Assembly (NCBI GenBank): GCA_006503535.1 | Contig: QYRS01000003.1 | Coordinates: forward strand, 2,480,001-2,544,000 | Source of the DNA: Arthrinium phaeospermum | Lineage: Eukaryota > Ascomycota > Sordariomycetes > Amphisphaeriales > Apiosporaceae | Direction of reading: 5' to 3' | Length of the DNA stretch: 64,000 nucleotides | The notes under the pieces: generated by a model | What the model was told of the DNA's origin: nothing | Database searches by the model: none | Seen by the model: the letters and a program-made list of their open reading frames with translations, nothing else | Made by a program: the position numbers and the translations under genes | In this document: piece by piece, positions 1 through 12,400 of the stretch | Layout of the letters: each line of letters begins with the position of its first letter | How positions within the stretch are numbered: position 1 is the first letter of the stretch

Positions 1-941
1 CTTGATTTGGATTCATACGTCGGATCTTCTCCATCACCCGGCTCAGTGGATGGAAGTTGCCATTGATGATCTTACATAGTTCGTGGATGTATCCCACCAG
101 GGATTTGGCCAGGTCCGGGTGGTCGACAAACAAGCGACATATGACGAGATATGTATAGATGAACAGACGTGGATCTTCATCTCTCAAAAACTGCTTGTAC
201 TGGTCCAGACATTGGCCGAACTTCTGGAACGCTTGGACAGTCTGGCCCCTCTGCAGCTCTGTGCGGATCTGGGCCAGAGAGTTGTTCCAGAAAATGAGCC
301 GGTAGGTGTAGTCGTAGTTTTTGACTGTGCCGCTGGTGTCCCACAGCCCTCCCTGGAACGAACCTGTGACCCAGTCTCTCAAGATCCACATGCACTCCTC
401 GGGGAGACGAATGGCATCTGGCGTGGAGAGTATACTTGGCTCGGGTGGTGGCGTTAACCGGGACACGGGACTGGCCATCTTGGCCACGCGTCCTGTGCCG
501 GACGACGCCTTCAAGCCTGGACGTTTTGTCCGGCGTAGATAGGTCTTGACTCTACGAGGGTCAACTTTCCGGCCCTCAATCAACACCTCTGGTGTAGACT
601 TAGGCACCGGCTCGTGGCTTTGATCTTGCTGAAGGAGCTGCGAGACTTGTTCGTATCGCAGGTTCTTCTGCAGACCCCATCTCTTGAACCTGGCCTTATA
701 CATCTTTTTTCTTCCCTTTCAGGTCAGCTTGGGTGCGCACTTTGTAAGACCAAGGCCGTTCAGAACGGGAAACGTACGTTGCGAGGAAGCCGTGCTTGTT
801 GAGCATGCTATTCATCACCTTCTCCAGTGTCATGTCTTCGACCTCGTACAAGTGCGTGATGGTGCCCCGGTAGATATCCCAGTCGTCGCTCGACGCCCAC
901 CTGGGCGAGGCGATATTGGTAGACGGCTCTGGCGCGGACAT
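1..941 (-). CDS. Clr5-domain protein (3' end outside the window)
   Basis: Two exons: 941-778 and 710-1, joined by a 67-nt intron (donor GTACGT). The ATG at 941 is the first in frame. The first ~80 residues match the Clr5 domain: a W..I..LY segment, then VMNSMLNKHGFLAT, and across the splice junction KKMYKARFKRWGLQKN. The junction was chosen because it restores the family spacing between FxAT and the conserved Tyr; reading through instead gives an unrelated tail and a stop. Downstream are ~210 further residues with an open frame to the window edge, including several W/F-rich helices of the kind seen after Clr5 in fungal proteins. Clr5 is known from an S. pombe silencing factor, but most filamentous-fungal members are uncharacterised and often expanded, so a role in chromatin is only a family-level guess. 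About 291 codons are visible; the C-terminus is missing. Confidence 0.75.
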
Positions 942-3781
942 GGTGGATCAACGTGTCGACCGCACCTTCCCCAGTTCCTCCAAGGTCCTCCTGGGTGGAG
1001 GAAGCCGGCTTGGGTATATATTGTGTGATTGGCCGCATGCGCCCTGGGCAGGCAGCGTGCTCTCGGGTATATCCTGCGGCTGAACGGGCAATGACGTTAC
1101 AATGGCCGCCAAGCCCTTCCATTTAGACCCTGGAAGCTGAAAGGGCTGAGATTCGATATGGCAGCTCCACAAGCTTATATTGATGCTGACTGCATGCAGA
1201 CAGCCGGTGGCCGGGGGATGTGGCAGGAATCCAGGGTAAATCATTCAGAAGATCTTCCCCCGCGACTCTGCAAAGGGGGAAGAGAAGGATGGAACGACTG
1301 ACCCGCGCTTAAGATGCACCACCCTCAAGAAAGAAAGTCGAGCCTTACTTCGGAAGTGTTGACTCTGATCGGGGTGAGACAGGCAAACGTGGCTTGGACC
1401 CTTGTGTGAGCCCCGCGCCCAACCCCTGCAGGCTCTGGACTATATGATTGGTATCACCAAGCACCAAGACGCCGTCTTCTCCCATCCCGCGCCTCATTCC
1501 GAGGGGCAATCGCTGCAGCCGGCCGAGATCTCGTGGGCGGGGACTGCTTTGTACCGCCAATCCATACGACCGTCACACAACCTTAGCTTCAATGGGCTTC
1601 GAGAAGAAAAGTCCATGATTAGTCTTCTAGCTTAGTGCCCCAGGTAGTGCAAAGCCCACCGTGTCATAGATTGCCTTGGGGGCTTGGCCAATCGAGGAAG
1701 AGAAACTAGGATATCTAGGGTAGGCTTCCAGACTTCTTCTCCAATGGAGCGGCTACTGCATTCTCCGCGACATCACAGTCCAGTGGCGTCTTGCCAAAAA
1801 ACTTGATTTCGGTGCAGCTGTGTGAGTTGCCTGCAGTTGGTCTGCCCGGCTTGCATGGCCGGGAGATGCTCGCAGCTGAAGGTCGCGAAACGGACGCACA
1901 ATGAATGCATCAAGCACGCTGCGTAAAACCACCCGACAGAGCTTTAAACGTAATTTCCAGCGATCGGTTGCCGGCCGGGCTTATGATATACTCGGGTATA
2001 TCACCAAACTAAGTAAGTAGTCAACTATATACCAAGGTGGTGCTAATGAGCCGGATTAACATAATGCGTTTTGCTTCCACTGAAATAGATAGAAGAAGAA
2101 GAAAAAAACAGCCATGCTGCCTTATGAATGAATGTAGGCTCACAGCATCATCGGGTACCTTGAAGTCTGATGAGACACTGCGGTATCGTCTCTAATATCA
2201 AACAATCCCTGATGGAACTGGCTGCCTCGTCAATGCCCTCTATGCTGCGCATCTTGAGAAAACCCTCTCTTTCTTTCTCGCGTCCATGGCTCCATTAAGC
2301 AGCAGTCATGCTTGGATCATCTCGGACTTCTGTCTCGGATTTGTGAGCGTTTAGTTCGCCTCTAGCCGCGGCCCCGCGTACTTAGCCTTAATCAACCAAC
2401 TGTACTTTGAAAAGCCTAGTTGACCCGAGGAAGCCGGACGTTTGCAAGTCACATACCAGTACAAGCGACGTACGGAGGAGAACTTTCCGTTTTCCAGACG
2501 AGAATTCGAATAGCGCTTTGCAAGATGATGTCAAGCTGTGGTTAGTGAAGCCCCTAAGCTCGCTAAACGTGCGGCACCGAGTGTTCGGGTCACATTGACA
2601 GGAGCACTGCCCCCGGCGCCCGGCTAGTTTGCAGCCATTAACTCCTGTCTCCCTTTAACTCCTTACAGTACCCCCCTCGAGCCCTCTGGCTGTACGTGCT
2701 TTCGCGCGTTGGAGCTCTGCCCAGGACGGTGAAGAGGCGTGATCCTCTTCAGGAGTCGCAGAGTCGCAGAGTCGCTGTAGGCACGAGCGCAAGGCCGCAA
2801 TTCCGCGCGACTATTCCTTTCTCTCCACTCTGGGTTTCTTTTTTTATCGTGTCGTTTCCTCTTTTCTCGTATTGTAGGTGATATCTTATAAGCCTGCCCC
2901 TTCGGCCCCGTAGAAAGCTAGGACACGCCGGTAGTTCGCTAGCCGTTCGCAGGTAGTTCGCAGGCGGTTCGACTCCACTAACGCTCCCTACTGGGGCCCA
3001 CGGCATTTCCCGGCAGAGATTTCTGGTGATAATGGCACAGTCGGATCTCTGTTGTAATTTCAGTGATAGCCTTACCTGCATGCAACAATTTGCTTCTGCA
3101 TCAAGGACAATCAACGGCCAAGACAGGGAGGGCCCGACCCCCTGCGCCGCTGCCCCGTAGCAATCGGGATCCCACCCAGTCTATCTTATGGACTGTTAAG
3201 CATTTTCTTCCACACGGAAGAAATGGTCGGCTCTGGTCGAGCTCTGGACGGCTCCAGCGCCGTGGCATCCCGTTGAACCGAACCAACAATACCTGTACCT
3301 TCTTGGCCAACGCTACAACAGCCGATGGACGAGCGACCCTAGCGGTTAACTCATTGTTTACCATGGTCAATCATCATAGCTTTATTCAATAGCCAGGTGT
3401 GTTGGCTGGTTTTGTACCCATCCCACGCATACCCACGTTCTGCCCTGGTCTATACGAGGCCGCTAGCCGTCTAATAAGGCAAGCACATGGGCGGGTGCCG
3501 ATCTTAGCTGAATGGACCCAGCCGCCATCTATGGGTGGTTCGGTATGACAACCCTGCAGGCATGGATCTGCCGGTACGAGCTGAATGGTGCAAGTTGGTA
3601 GTATTCGGAACTTTGCTGGGCGCAGACTCGGTAGTGGCCGCAGACCCCGACGTTTGTCGGCACCAGGGGCGTAGAGCAGAGCAGCTGGTACTGGAGATAT
3701 ATAGCAAAGAAATGCCCTCCTACTCAGGACTGTTTACTTGCCTCACGCTCTTCTTCACCATCATCACACTCGTTGCCCATC
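942..3781. other. Gene-free stretch of 2.8 kb
   Basis: I see no ORF here with a recognisable domain, and the short ORFs on either strand have no family resemblance and no plausible splice partners. It contains the upstream regions of the leftward Clr5 gene and the rightward GMC oxidoreductase. Small sequence repeats are present: an 8-mer gagtcgca three times in tandem at 2753-2776 (last copy imperfect), and gtagttcgc at 2931-2939 and 2953-2961 with related ttcgc words between and after. No terminal repeats or transposase remnants were found. Confidence 0.5.
3697..3702 (+). promoter_or_regulatory. Possible TATA box of the GMC oxidoreductase gene
   Basis: TATATA lies about 80 bp upstream of the ATG at 3782, a usual distance for a TATA element plus a short leader in filamentous fungi. 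The downstream gene has strong codon bias, which fits a TATA-driven, inducible gene. The call rests on position only. Confidence 0.3.
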
Positions 3782-5550
3782 ATGAAGACCTCTTCTAACC
3801 CCCTCGTTCAGTTCCTGTGCCTCGCCGTTCTCGGCTCCGCCCTGCCCACCACTTCCAGCGACTGGACCACCGAGACGTACGATGCCATCATCGTCGGTGC
3901 CGGTACTGCCGGTATCATCGTCGGCGACAGGCTGAGCGAGGCCGGCAAGAAGACCCTGCTTCTTGAGGTCGGAGGTGCTTCATACAGCATCGTCGGCGGC
4001 GAGGAGAAGCCGGCCTGGTTGGACGGAACCGGCCTTAGCAGAGTCGATGTTCCTGGCCTGTGTAAGTTTTGACAACATTAATAAGTCGCTGTCTAATATT
4101 GTCCATTGTGCTGACTCCTGTTATAGACAGCACCATCTTCAGCAACCCCTCCGACGAACTGATCTGCCCCGCCGATGTCATCGGAGGCTACGGAGCTTGC
4201 ACCGTCGGTGGTAACAGTGCCATCAACGCTGGCTTGTACTTCCAGCCCCCGGATTCCGACTGGGACGACTTCCACCCCGATGGCTGGAAGAGCGCCGATG
4301 TCAAGAATGCTACGCAGCGCCTGCTCGCTCGCCAGCCCTCGGTCACTCAATGCTCCACCGATGGCAAGTTCTATCTTGAGACCGCTTTTGACGCTGCCAA
4401 GGAGTGGATCGTCGATGGTGCCGGCTTCAAGAATGTCGATATCAACGGCGAGTATAACGACAAGGACAACGTCTTCGGACGTACCGAGTACAACTACATC
4501 GACGGCCAGCGTGGCGGTCCCACCCGGACCTACCTGCAGACCGCTCTGAAGCGTAGCAACTTCCGCCTCCAGACTGGTGTCCGCGTCAAGCACGTCAACC
4601 ACGTTGCCGGCCTGGCCAGCAGTGTCACGGCCGTTGTCGACGGCAAGACCGTGGAGATCCCCGTCGCCACTGGAGGCCGTGTTGTCCTCTCTGCCGGTGC
4701 CATTGCCTCGCCCGGTCTCCTGATGCACTCTGGTATCGGCCCCGTGGATACCCTGGCCCGCCTGGCTGCCTCCGACATCTCGCCCTTCACCGCTGCCACC
4801 TGGATTCCTCAGCCTGCCGTCGGTGAAGGCTTGTTCGACAACCCCAACACCTTCATCCAGATGTCTAGCCCGACTGTTGATGCTGAGCTGTACAGCTACG
4901 AGTCTCCTTCCGAAGAGGACAAGGAGATGTACATCAAGTCTCGCAGCGGCACCTACGCTTTCGCTTCGCAGAGCTCCGTCTTCTGGGGCTTCATTGACCA
5001 CGAGGATGGCACCAAGGGTGGCTGCCAGGGCACCATCGCCTCTACCGGACACGGCGAGTTCACCGACAACCACACCATCACCCTGAACATCTACGGTACC
5101 TCCGGCATGGCCACCCTCGGCCGCGTCATCCTCTCCAACGACGACAAGTTCGTCCCCGGCCCCAGCGACGGCATCTACTACAAGGACCCCCGCGACGCCA
5201 ACGACATCGCCAAGTTCATCCACAACATCTTCCAGGCCCTGCCCGCCTCGACGCCCGAGCAGCCCGCCAAGGAGGGCCTGACGCCCCTCAACATGAACCA
5301 GAACTGGACCGTCGCCGAGATCGAGAAGTACATCACGACGCCCTCGGACTACGCCGTCGGCGCCGTCAACCACTGGTCCAGCTCGTGCCGCATCGGCAGC
5401 TGCGTCGACGCCGACACCAAGGTCATCGGCACCCAGAACATCCACGTCATCGACGCGTCCATTGTCGCGCCCCTGACCGTCAACCCCCAGTTCGGCGCCA
5501 TGGTCGCCGGTGAGAAGGGTGCCGAGCGGGTGCTGGCTCTCATGAAGTAA
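3782..5550 (+). CDS. Secreted GMC oxidoreductase, cellobiose-dehydrogenase flavin-domain type
   Basis: Two exons, 3782-4061 and 4127-5550, with a 65-nt intron (GTAAGT...TTATAG) and a 567-residue product. Residues 1-~22 form a signal peptide ending near ALPTTSS. The FAD-binding motif GAGTAG is at 39-44, followed by RLSEAGKKTLLLE. The C-terminal catalytic pair of the family is present: His509 in NHWSSS and Asn546 in VNPQFG. Spacing and flanking words follow the dehydrogenase domain of cellobiose dehydrogenase more closely than glucose oxidase or aryl-alcohol oxidase. The N-terminal haem (cytochrome) domain and the cellulose-binding module of full cellobiose dehydrogenases are absent, so electron delivery to a lytic polysaccharide monooxygenase via its own haem is not possible. 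The substrate is probably a sugar or oligosaccharide, inferred from family only. Codon use is strongly C-ending, much more so than in neighbours, suggesting high expression. Confidence 0.85.
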
Positions 5551-5924
5551 ATTGTTTGCTTCTGGCTGTCTGCCTGTCTCTAATGTGGCGGAAGAATAAT
5601 AATGTGTATATAATGTGACGAGTGGCTCGACGATGTTTATTTGGATCAAAGGCTCCCCTGTATATAGAATTTGATACCCCTTCGATCTATGATAACTATA
5701 GTAATGAATTTGGATACATTCCTTTCTCATACCTTGATGAATTGCGCGATGGAGGGAACTTTTGCGATTGGTGAATCAGTATGCATATGTTGTTGAAGTG
5801 GTTGATACCGGTGAAGATACCACTACGATAAGGATAAATCGACACCTTCTCCATATCAACAGGCAATTCTACCGTAATCCTCGTCTTTTATTAGTTCGAC
5901 TATCACTTCCAATTAGCGACAATG
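5551..5924. other. Intergenic, 3' region of the GMC gene
   Basis: AT-richer than the flanks. It holds the 3' untranslated region of the GMC gene and leads into the decayed DUF2235 locus. I see no ORF of its own and no repeat. Confidence 0.4.
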
Positions 5925-7511
5925 ATGGCCGAGGGGGCTATATCCCAGCGGGAGTTATCCAAGGGAGCTTCCAGCAAACCGGGATCGCGACTTGCAGGAC
6001 TTAACGGGCCTGTATGCGCTGTACAGCAGCACAAGGAGAGACACGGCTTCCGCAAGCCGGACGCTTACAGAGGTGGGTCAACGGGAAGCTCTCGGCGGAT
6101 CAGTCGCCACAGGCTCAAAGGGGCGCCTTCCAGGAGCCGCCGCGGTAAGAGAAGCCTTCTCATGCCTCGACGCCCCAGGCTTCCGGGGTAGTGCAGGTCG
6201 TGGGCGTGTTCAGTACGGTAAAAAACCTCGGCATCCCCGACTTGATATGGATTCAGGGCAACTTGAAGTGGATCGAGAAATACGTGGGGATTCCGGATCC
6301 TGGGTTTCACAATGTCGCCCTTAGCCCCTGTGTGTCCACCTACCCTCCTACATACACACATACTACTACACCGACCGCATTTTTGTATTGACCCTTTATG
6401 TAGACATCAGGCACGCATTCCACGCCCTTGCTTTAGACGGGCGGGAAGGCCCATTTCCTCCTATTCCGTCGCATTTTCCTGCCGAGGTTGATCTCGCGGC
6501 CAGGCAGCCTGTTCCTTAGAGAGCGCATAGGGAGATCGCACAGGCATGGTAAGCTATCCAGGCGGACAGGGACGCAGCGCCTGAGCAGGTCGCCGAAGCT
6601 TGGTCAGATATGATCGACTGCGAGATGTACGAGGAGCTCAAAGGGACCGACTCGGAGCTGTCTAAGATTTGGTTCGTTTGGTTCCCTGGCGCTCACATCG
6701 ATGTGGGAGGTGACAGCGACGATCTGTTGAAGAAATGGACAGGGGACTTTGAACGTGGGTAATGACCGAGCCAAAGCAAGCTCGATCGCCTGGATGTGCG
6801 TGAAAGTTGCGTCCTATCTCCAGCTCGACTCCGATCTCGACAATCTGGCGGGAGCAGCGGTGGAAGACCGCTGCGACCTCATCGAGCCCCTGCTTGGCCG
6901 CATCGCTCAGGGCGAGAGGGACTACGGCACTGGTTGGCTCATGCGCAAGGCTTGGGAGGCGCTCCAGTGGAGCGGGCTCAAGAAGGCGCAGCTGAAGCAC
7001 GTTGCCAACAACGTCGCCAACAACGTCGTCCACGGCTGGGCCACGGGTCTGCTCATCGGGAGCTTCAGCGGTACGGCGACGAGCGCCGGCGCCGTCAAAC
7101 GCACGCCCGGGCGGTACGTCGAGTATAAGGGGAAGGGCAAGAGCCCCATCAGGCTCAGAGAGACCCACGAGATGATCCACCCCTCGGTAGAGCACCGCGG
7201 GAGGAAGAAGAAGACGGCCACGCCTCAGTACGACCCGGACGGGCTAAAGGGGTTCCAGTGCGACGTGCGAAAGTCCGCCGACGAGAAGCGGTACGAGTGG
7301 ACCAATACCAGCAGGAGCAAGGAGGTCGGCGTAGAGGTCTTGATCCTGGAGTATCTGATCAAGCCCGAAGGACGTCTGCTCTTGCTACGTAGCGATGCAA
7401 GACTCGTTGGAAGTGAAGGACACGATCTCAGACTTCATAAGCGAGACTGACATGGCCGTTGGTGCTAAGATTTCGGAGGCGGACACCAGAGCGACCGGCA
7501 AAAAAGGGTAG
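5925..7511 (+). pseudogene. Decayed DUF2235 (T6SS Tle1-like alpha/beta-hydrolase domain) gene
   Basis: Fragments of the fungal DUF2235 family occur in order but in different frames. Near 5925-6050 is a segment resembling the RGAYxA..I nucleophile-elbow region, followed by GLYALYSS. At 6191-6329 is VGVFSTVKNLGIPD ... FHNVALSP. A likely intron (6330-6403) joins this to IRHAFHALALDGRE. Around 6610-6755 is VWFPGAHIDVGG, the conserved histidine region, then a different frame from 6749 carries SIAWM and the C-terminal third (RTPGRY, IHPSVEH). A last frame change near 7380 leads to a plausible tail ending at the TAG at 7509-7511. The frame is broken by TAG at 6517-6519 and TAA at 6550-6552 plus at least two further shifts; the N-terminus with the usual CDGTW segment is missing. 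Both stops are explained by C-to-T changes at CpA, as expected of RIP. Fungal members are of unknown function. Confidence 0.7.
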
Positions 7512-9407
7512 GTCAGAGACAGGCACAATCATGGAATTGGGCTTATGAGTTGCGATAACATTACAAGACTGTATTATACACATTGTTCTAAAACGTGGGC
7601 AATACGAGCAGACGGAAGGAACCATTCATTACCTATGACAACAAACATCGCTCGTCGCCTTACTGTTGCTGTGTCTACCTATTCGCTTTTTCGGCTTCAC
7701 TGCCACTTGCAAAGTCTAGTACGTTACATCCAGAGAAAAACAATGTAATTCGTTTCGTCCAAGATAATAAATATGTATAGGGACAGGCATTGAGCGGGCT
7801 GGCACTGAGTACGTTCCGGAAACAGGGAAACGCCTGACAACCTGTAAATAACCAGATTACTCAACACAGGACTAAGACCTGTAACTTTGAACCGACGTCA
7901 GGCTTCTTAGTGTGATGGTGTCTAACCCGAAGTGCCTCTTCTGTCTTGTGCTAAAGCTTACTAGGATAGGGAACGAGCGTAATAGGCAAGGTGCTATACA
8001 TTTAGGCATAGTATATCCACCATCGATCGCCGTAGATGGAGGTTTGTCACCGGCCACCGGCGGTTCCGTAAGTACGCATCGCATAGAGAGAAATGTGGTG
8101 TTCAGGTGGTCGCAATTCTGTGAAACTGTACACAAAGCGAACCGCAGCAACCAATAGTTGTGATGCTGCGGCTGGGCGACTAGAATGTCTTGCACGGGAT
8201 CGTTCCTGCAAGCTGGGATCCATTTCAGTGGTTCTGGTATAATATACGGATACATGTAGCCAAGACTGGCGATGCACAGCCGTCATAAAACTAGCGTGGA
8301 ACCAGATCTGCTGTATAAATTAAGGAAAAAAGAATGAATAAATATACTAATGCTTAGAACGAACTCCTAATCAATTCGATCGGCCGGTCTCTGGTTGCAT
8401 AGTGCTGTCTTGAATGATCAGCGAATCGGTTCTTCGCTGTGGCGCTAGTAGTTATGATTTCTATGCGTTGTGCATTCGGGGCAGTGGGTGAAGGACCCCA
8501 GGGGACAATCAATGGCCGTGTCTCGAACAGTCCAACAGTCGATAGCATCCATCACATCGAGGTCGATTTGGTGATTACTTGCACTAGCAGAATCTTATGT
8601 CTTGCAGTACAGCCTATCATGGAGCGCCATATGGTTCTGGTGTCTGGGTGGTGTTCGTGGTAAACAATGGTTCACTCACCGACAGATAGAACGTACGTTA
8701 AGCCGGATTGTTTACTTTGGGGAAGCATGTCACAGATCAGCTTCGAGGGAGTGACGTCGAGTCGCACTGATTGGGCCAAGTGCACGACTTTTCGGCCTGT
8801 TTCACCGTTTCCTTGGGGGAGGATAGCTGCCCGGTTGCCCTGGTGATTTGGAGGCGGGAAGGCGCCAGCTGGGATTGGGCAGGCCGCTCCAATGTTTTCC
8901 TTGACCTGCATGCACCATTTGCTGGATGTGCGGCCCAACCCAGTGAATCCCCGATGCAGGCAAAATCCTGGGTTAATGGGTTGATTGATGGGCTAGACTG
9001 CTCTCCATCTTGTTGATCTCGCTCTCATATAGACCCCTCGGAGTATTACTAGGAGCTTGGACGGCAACCTTGCTCCCTTGACCTGACTTGACTCTTCTGC
9101 TTTTCCGACTGACCCTCCAAGCAACCATCATCAAGCCGGGTCCTGGCTGGTTTGCGCTTCACCTCTGATTTTTTGATACCAATTTGATCTTTTGTGTTCT
9201 GTTTCAAGCTGCTGCTGCTTGCTTACTTTGCTTTACTACTTTTGACCGTTTCTTTGGACTGTCCAGCAACCTAGGCGTGTGGGCACCCAGATTCCTGTGC
9301 TTGGTTCATTGTATGGTACCGAGCTACACCACGTACACGATATTCCACCAAGACACCTCATTCCTCTCCACAACCACGCCAGTTGCATTGCATCAACCGC
9401 CGCCAAC
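7512..9407. other. Gene-free stretch, leader region of the coiled-coil gene
   Basis: I found no supported gene here. The last ~350 bp before the ATG at 9408 are rich in T/C runs, typical of a fungal promoter and 5' leader. Short ORFs on both strands have no recognisable features. Confidence 0.45.
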
Positions 9408-12400
9408 ATGCCTCCGGTCGAGCGCGATGCCCCCGCTGACCGGGTTGACCGGCCGCAGCATCTAAGACACCAATCGTCTGCCTCTTCGGACCAGATGCGA
9501 GGAGCTCTCATCCCAATGTATGTCATGTTTATTTGCTGCTGCTGCTCCTACTGCTCCCTTTGATCTACGATCTACCAATGCCTCTATTTCGTCGGCTCAC
9601 ACATCGCAGGTGGGATAGCTCAGACCCTGAGCGAGCGCCACCGCCTCTGCCCCTCAACCCACAATCGCCAACCGTCGGCGTCGGCACTTCTAGGATAGGC
9701 ACGTCTGCGGCGATACAGTCGGCGCATGCCGCCTTGAATGAGAAGGCCCGCGAGAATGCCCTCGTCCCCACTATGAACAAGCGCATGACAATGAGCGGCG
9801 ATATGTCTCCGGACAAGGCTTTTGGCGAGAAGGCACTGATCCCCAGAGGAAGCCCACACAAGCGAATGCAGTCTCTCCAGGCACCCACGGTCCGAGATCT
9901 TAGTCTGATGATCGAGGGTTCCAACAGACGTGATTCGGTCAGCTCTCTCAATCAGAGGAACCACTCGCCCGAGAAGAACAGCAGACCCGGAACGCCAGTC
10001 CGCGGACGAGAAAGCGAAAGGGCCGGCTCCGTTGATCGCGAGAGAGACGGCACTCCCACACCACTGCCTATCACGTTGACGCCAGTCATGCGCCAACAGA
10101 TGAAGAGGGCGCCGTACAGTATCCTGGGCGAAAACACGCCTCCCCAGTCAGCGACAATGCTTGCACTGCAAAATATGCCTGCTGTCACCCAAAAAGATAC
10201 ACTACCCAGGGAGCTGCCCAGGGAACCTCAGAGGGAACCATACAGGGAGCCACACAGGGAGAAGGATGCCTTTATGCCAGAGCCTTTAGCCCCAATCACC
10301 AATCACTCGACGCCTATGGCAAAGGTGACACCATCGATGGATAATCTATCCCAGCAAATCGTCACTCTGACGGGCATCGCTACGTCTTTGCAAAAGGAGA
10401 TGACCACGCTTAGCAGGCGAAGCAGGGACAATGCGACGGACCTCATGAGCCTGAAAGAAGCCACACATGCACGAGACGAGGACATCCGAAAAAGCCTTCG
10501 TGAAATGGCCTCTGCCAAGAAAGCAGAGCAACGAAGCTCGCGGGACACCTACGGCGATACCCTGTACGTAGACCACAACAGGCCACACGGCAGCCCTCCG
10601 CCATCCAAGAACGGGAACGGAAGACCTTTCTCTCTGCCTCGGATACCATCTCCTAATAGCTTTGCTGCTTCCATGAACGGCTCTACGCTAAGCATGAACT
10701 CGAGTGCCCCATCCCTGGTTGATGATTCGCCGGCCACACTCGCCTTGCTGGAGAAGATCATCCGAGAGATGGGCACCAGGGATGGACAGGACGGCATCGT
10801 GGGCCGACTGACCGAGCTGGCGGAAATGCTGCCAGGCTTGGCTTCATCTGCCAAGGTGGAAGAACTCATCCAACAACTCAGATCCACCTCCCAAGAGCTC
10901 TCACTTGTGCCAGCCGCCGGCCAAGGTGGCGGCGATGGCGGTAACTTCGGACGACCACGTAACTTCAGCTTCGATGAAGATGACGACGGATGTTCGCGCG
11001 AGCTGGACTGGAGTCAACAAAACGGGATGGCGCAGCGGGCCAATGCCCTGATACATGACAGGGAACACCATTCGCCTGCTGCCGCTCGTGCCCATGAGGT
11101 AGTCAACGAGGAGGTTATCAAGGTAATCCGCGGCGTTAAAGACAGTGTGGCCGCAGGTGGTGGCCTAACTGCCGAAGTCAAAGCTCTCGTTCGAGAACTT
11201 CGCGGCGAAGTCCTCGGTATGGGGCGGGACATAGGCCGGCGTCTTGACGAAGTCAGTACCAAGACCGCCGGTAAGGAGGAACCCGCCACCAAGATGCATA
11301 TGGAGAGAATCGTCGATGAAGGTATCGAGCAGATGAAGCTTCATGTGAACGAACTTCTTAAAGAGCACCGCAGGGTTTCATCTGCATCCATGAAATCTAT
11401 CGTCGACTACCAGGAGATCTACAATGCCCTGACTGCCGCTCTTCACGACGCAGACGCCAATAAGGAACAGCCGGATCTGTGCCGGGACGACGTTGTCAAC
11501 GCGGTAAAAGATGCATGGGAAAATTACAAGCCAGACATTTCCGTCGAACAAATTGGCCTCGATCGCGACGAGATCCTTGTTTGCTTGAAGGAAGGCCTCG
11601 AGGAGTTTGCGCCGCAGCACGAAACACCAGAGGGTGTAACCAGAGAGGAAGTCTTCGATGCCGTTGTCGAGGGCTTGAAGCACTATTCTCCGCCAAAGGT
11701 CGAAACCCCAGCAGGCCTTTCACGCGATGAGATACTCGAGGCCGTTAGGGAATGTCTGGAGGAATTCGAATTCCCCGTGGCCCCATCCGCCATGAACGAG
11801 TTGACTCGAGACGATATGCTCGATGCTGTAAAGCAAGGCCTCAACTCTTTTGAATTCCCCAACAGCTCAAATGCGATTGTTCCTCATGGGGCCAACGTCG
11901 ACAACAACGAGGTGATCGAGAGGCTTCACGACATCATGCAGTGCATGCGCGAGGAGTTCAAAGCTGTATCCGAGGAAGCAAAACAGACCTCTGCCGCAAA
12001 CGGCAGAGATACGGAACAAGTCCTGGATGCAACGAGGGATGGCATCGAACAGCTGCGAACCCACATGGAGGAGTATATCGATCGTGTTAGCTCTGGGAAC
12101 AGCCAGGCAGCTCATATGGACAGTCTTCTCCACAGCCTAGACGGATTCCGCGGCGAAGTTGCAGAGCTTATTGCCAGATCCGAAGAAGGATCTAAGTCAG
12201 TCCTCACCGAAGAGATCGGGTCGCTTCGAGACGCTGTCAACTCGGTGCTTGTCCCCCATACACCTCCTTCCAACGACAATAGAGAGCTTCTGGAAGCAAT
12301 GCGAGAAGGTCTCGAGCGAGTTCGCCAGGAGCTGTTGCGCCCTAACGCCGGGACCGCTGAAGTCCTGGATGCAATGCACGAGGGTTTCGGTGATCTCCGT

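Noticed and set aside
2950..2975. A tRNA-like T-arm (ggttcgactcc)
   Set aside because: No matching acceptor stem, D-arm or anticodon arm could be built around it.
4093..5730. A 545-codon open frame antisense to the GMC oxidoreductase
   Set aside because: It arises from strong C-ending codon bias on the other strand, is rich in Gly/Val/Asp without motifs, and crosses the real gene's intron and 3' region.
6749..7450. An intact 233-codon gene
   Set aside because: It is only the C-terminal third of a DUF2235 domain; the preceding blocks lie in other frames with stops between, so it is part of a pseudogene.
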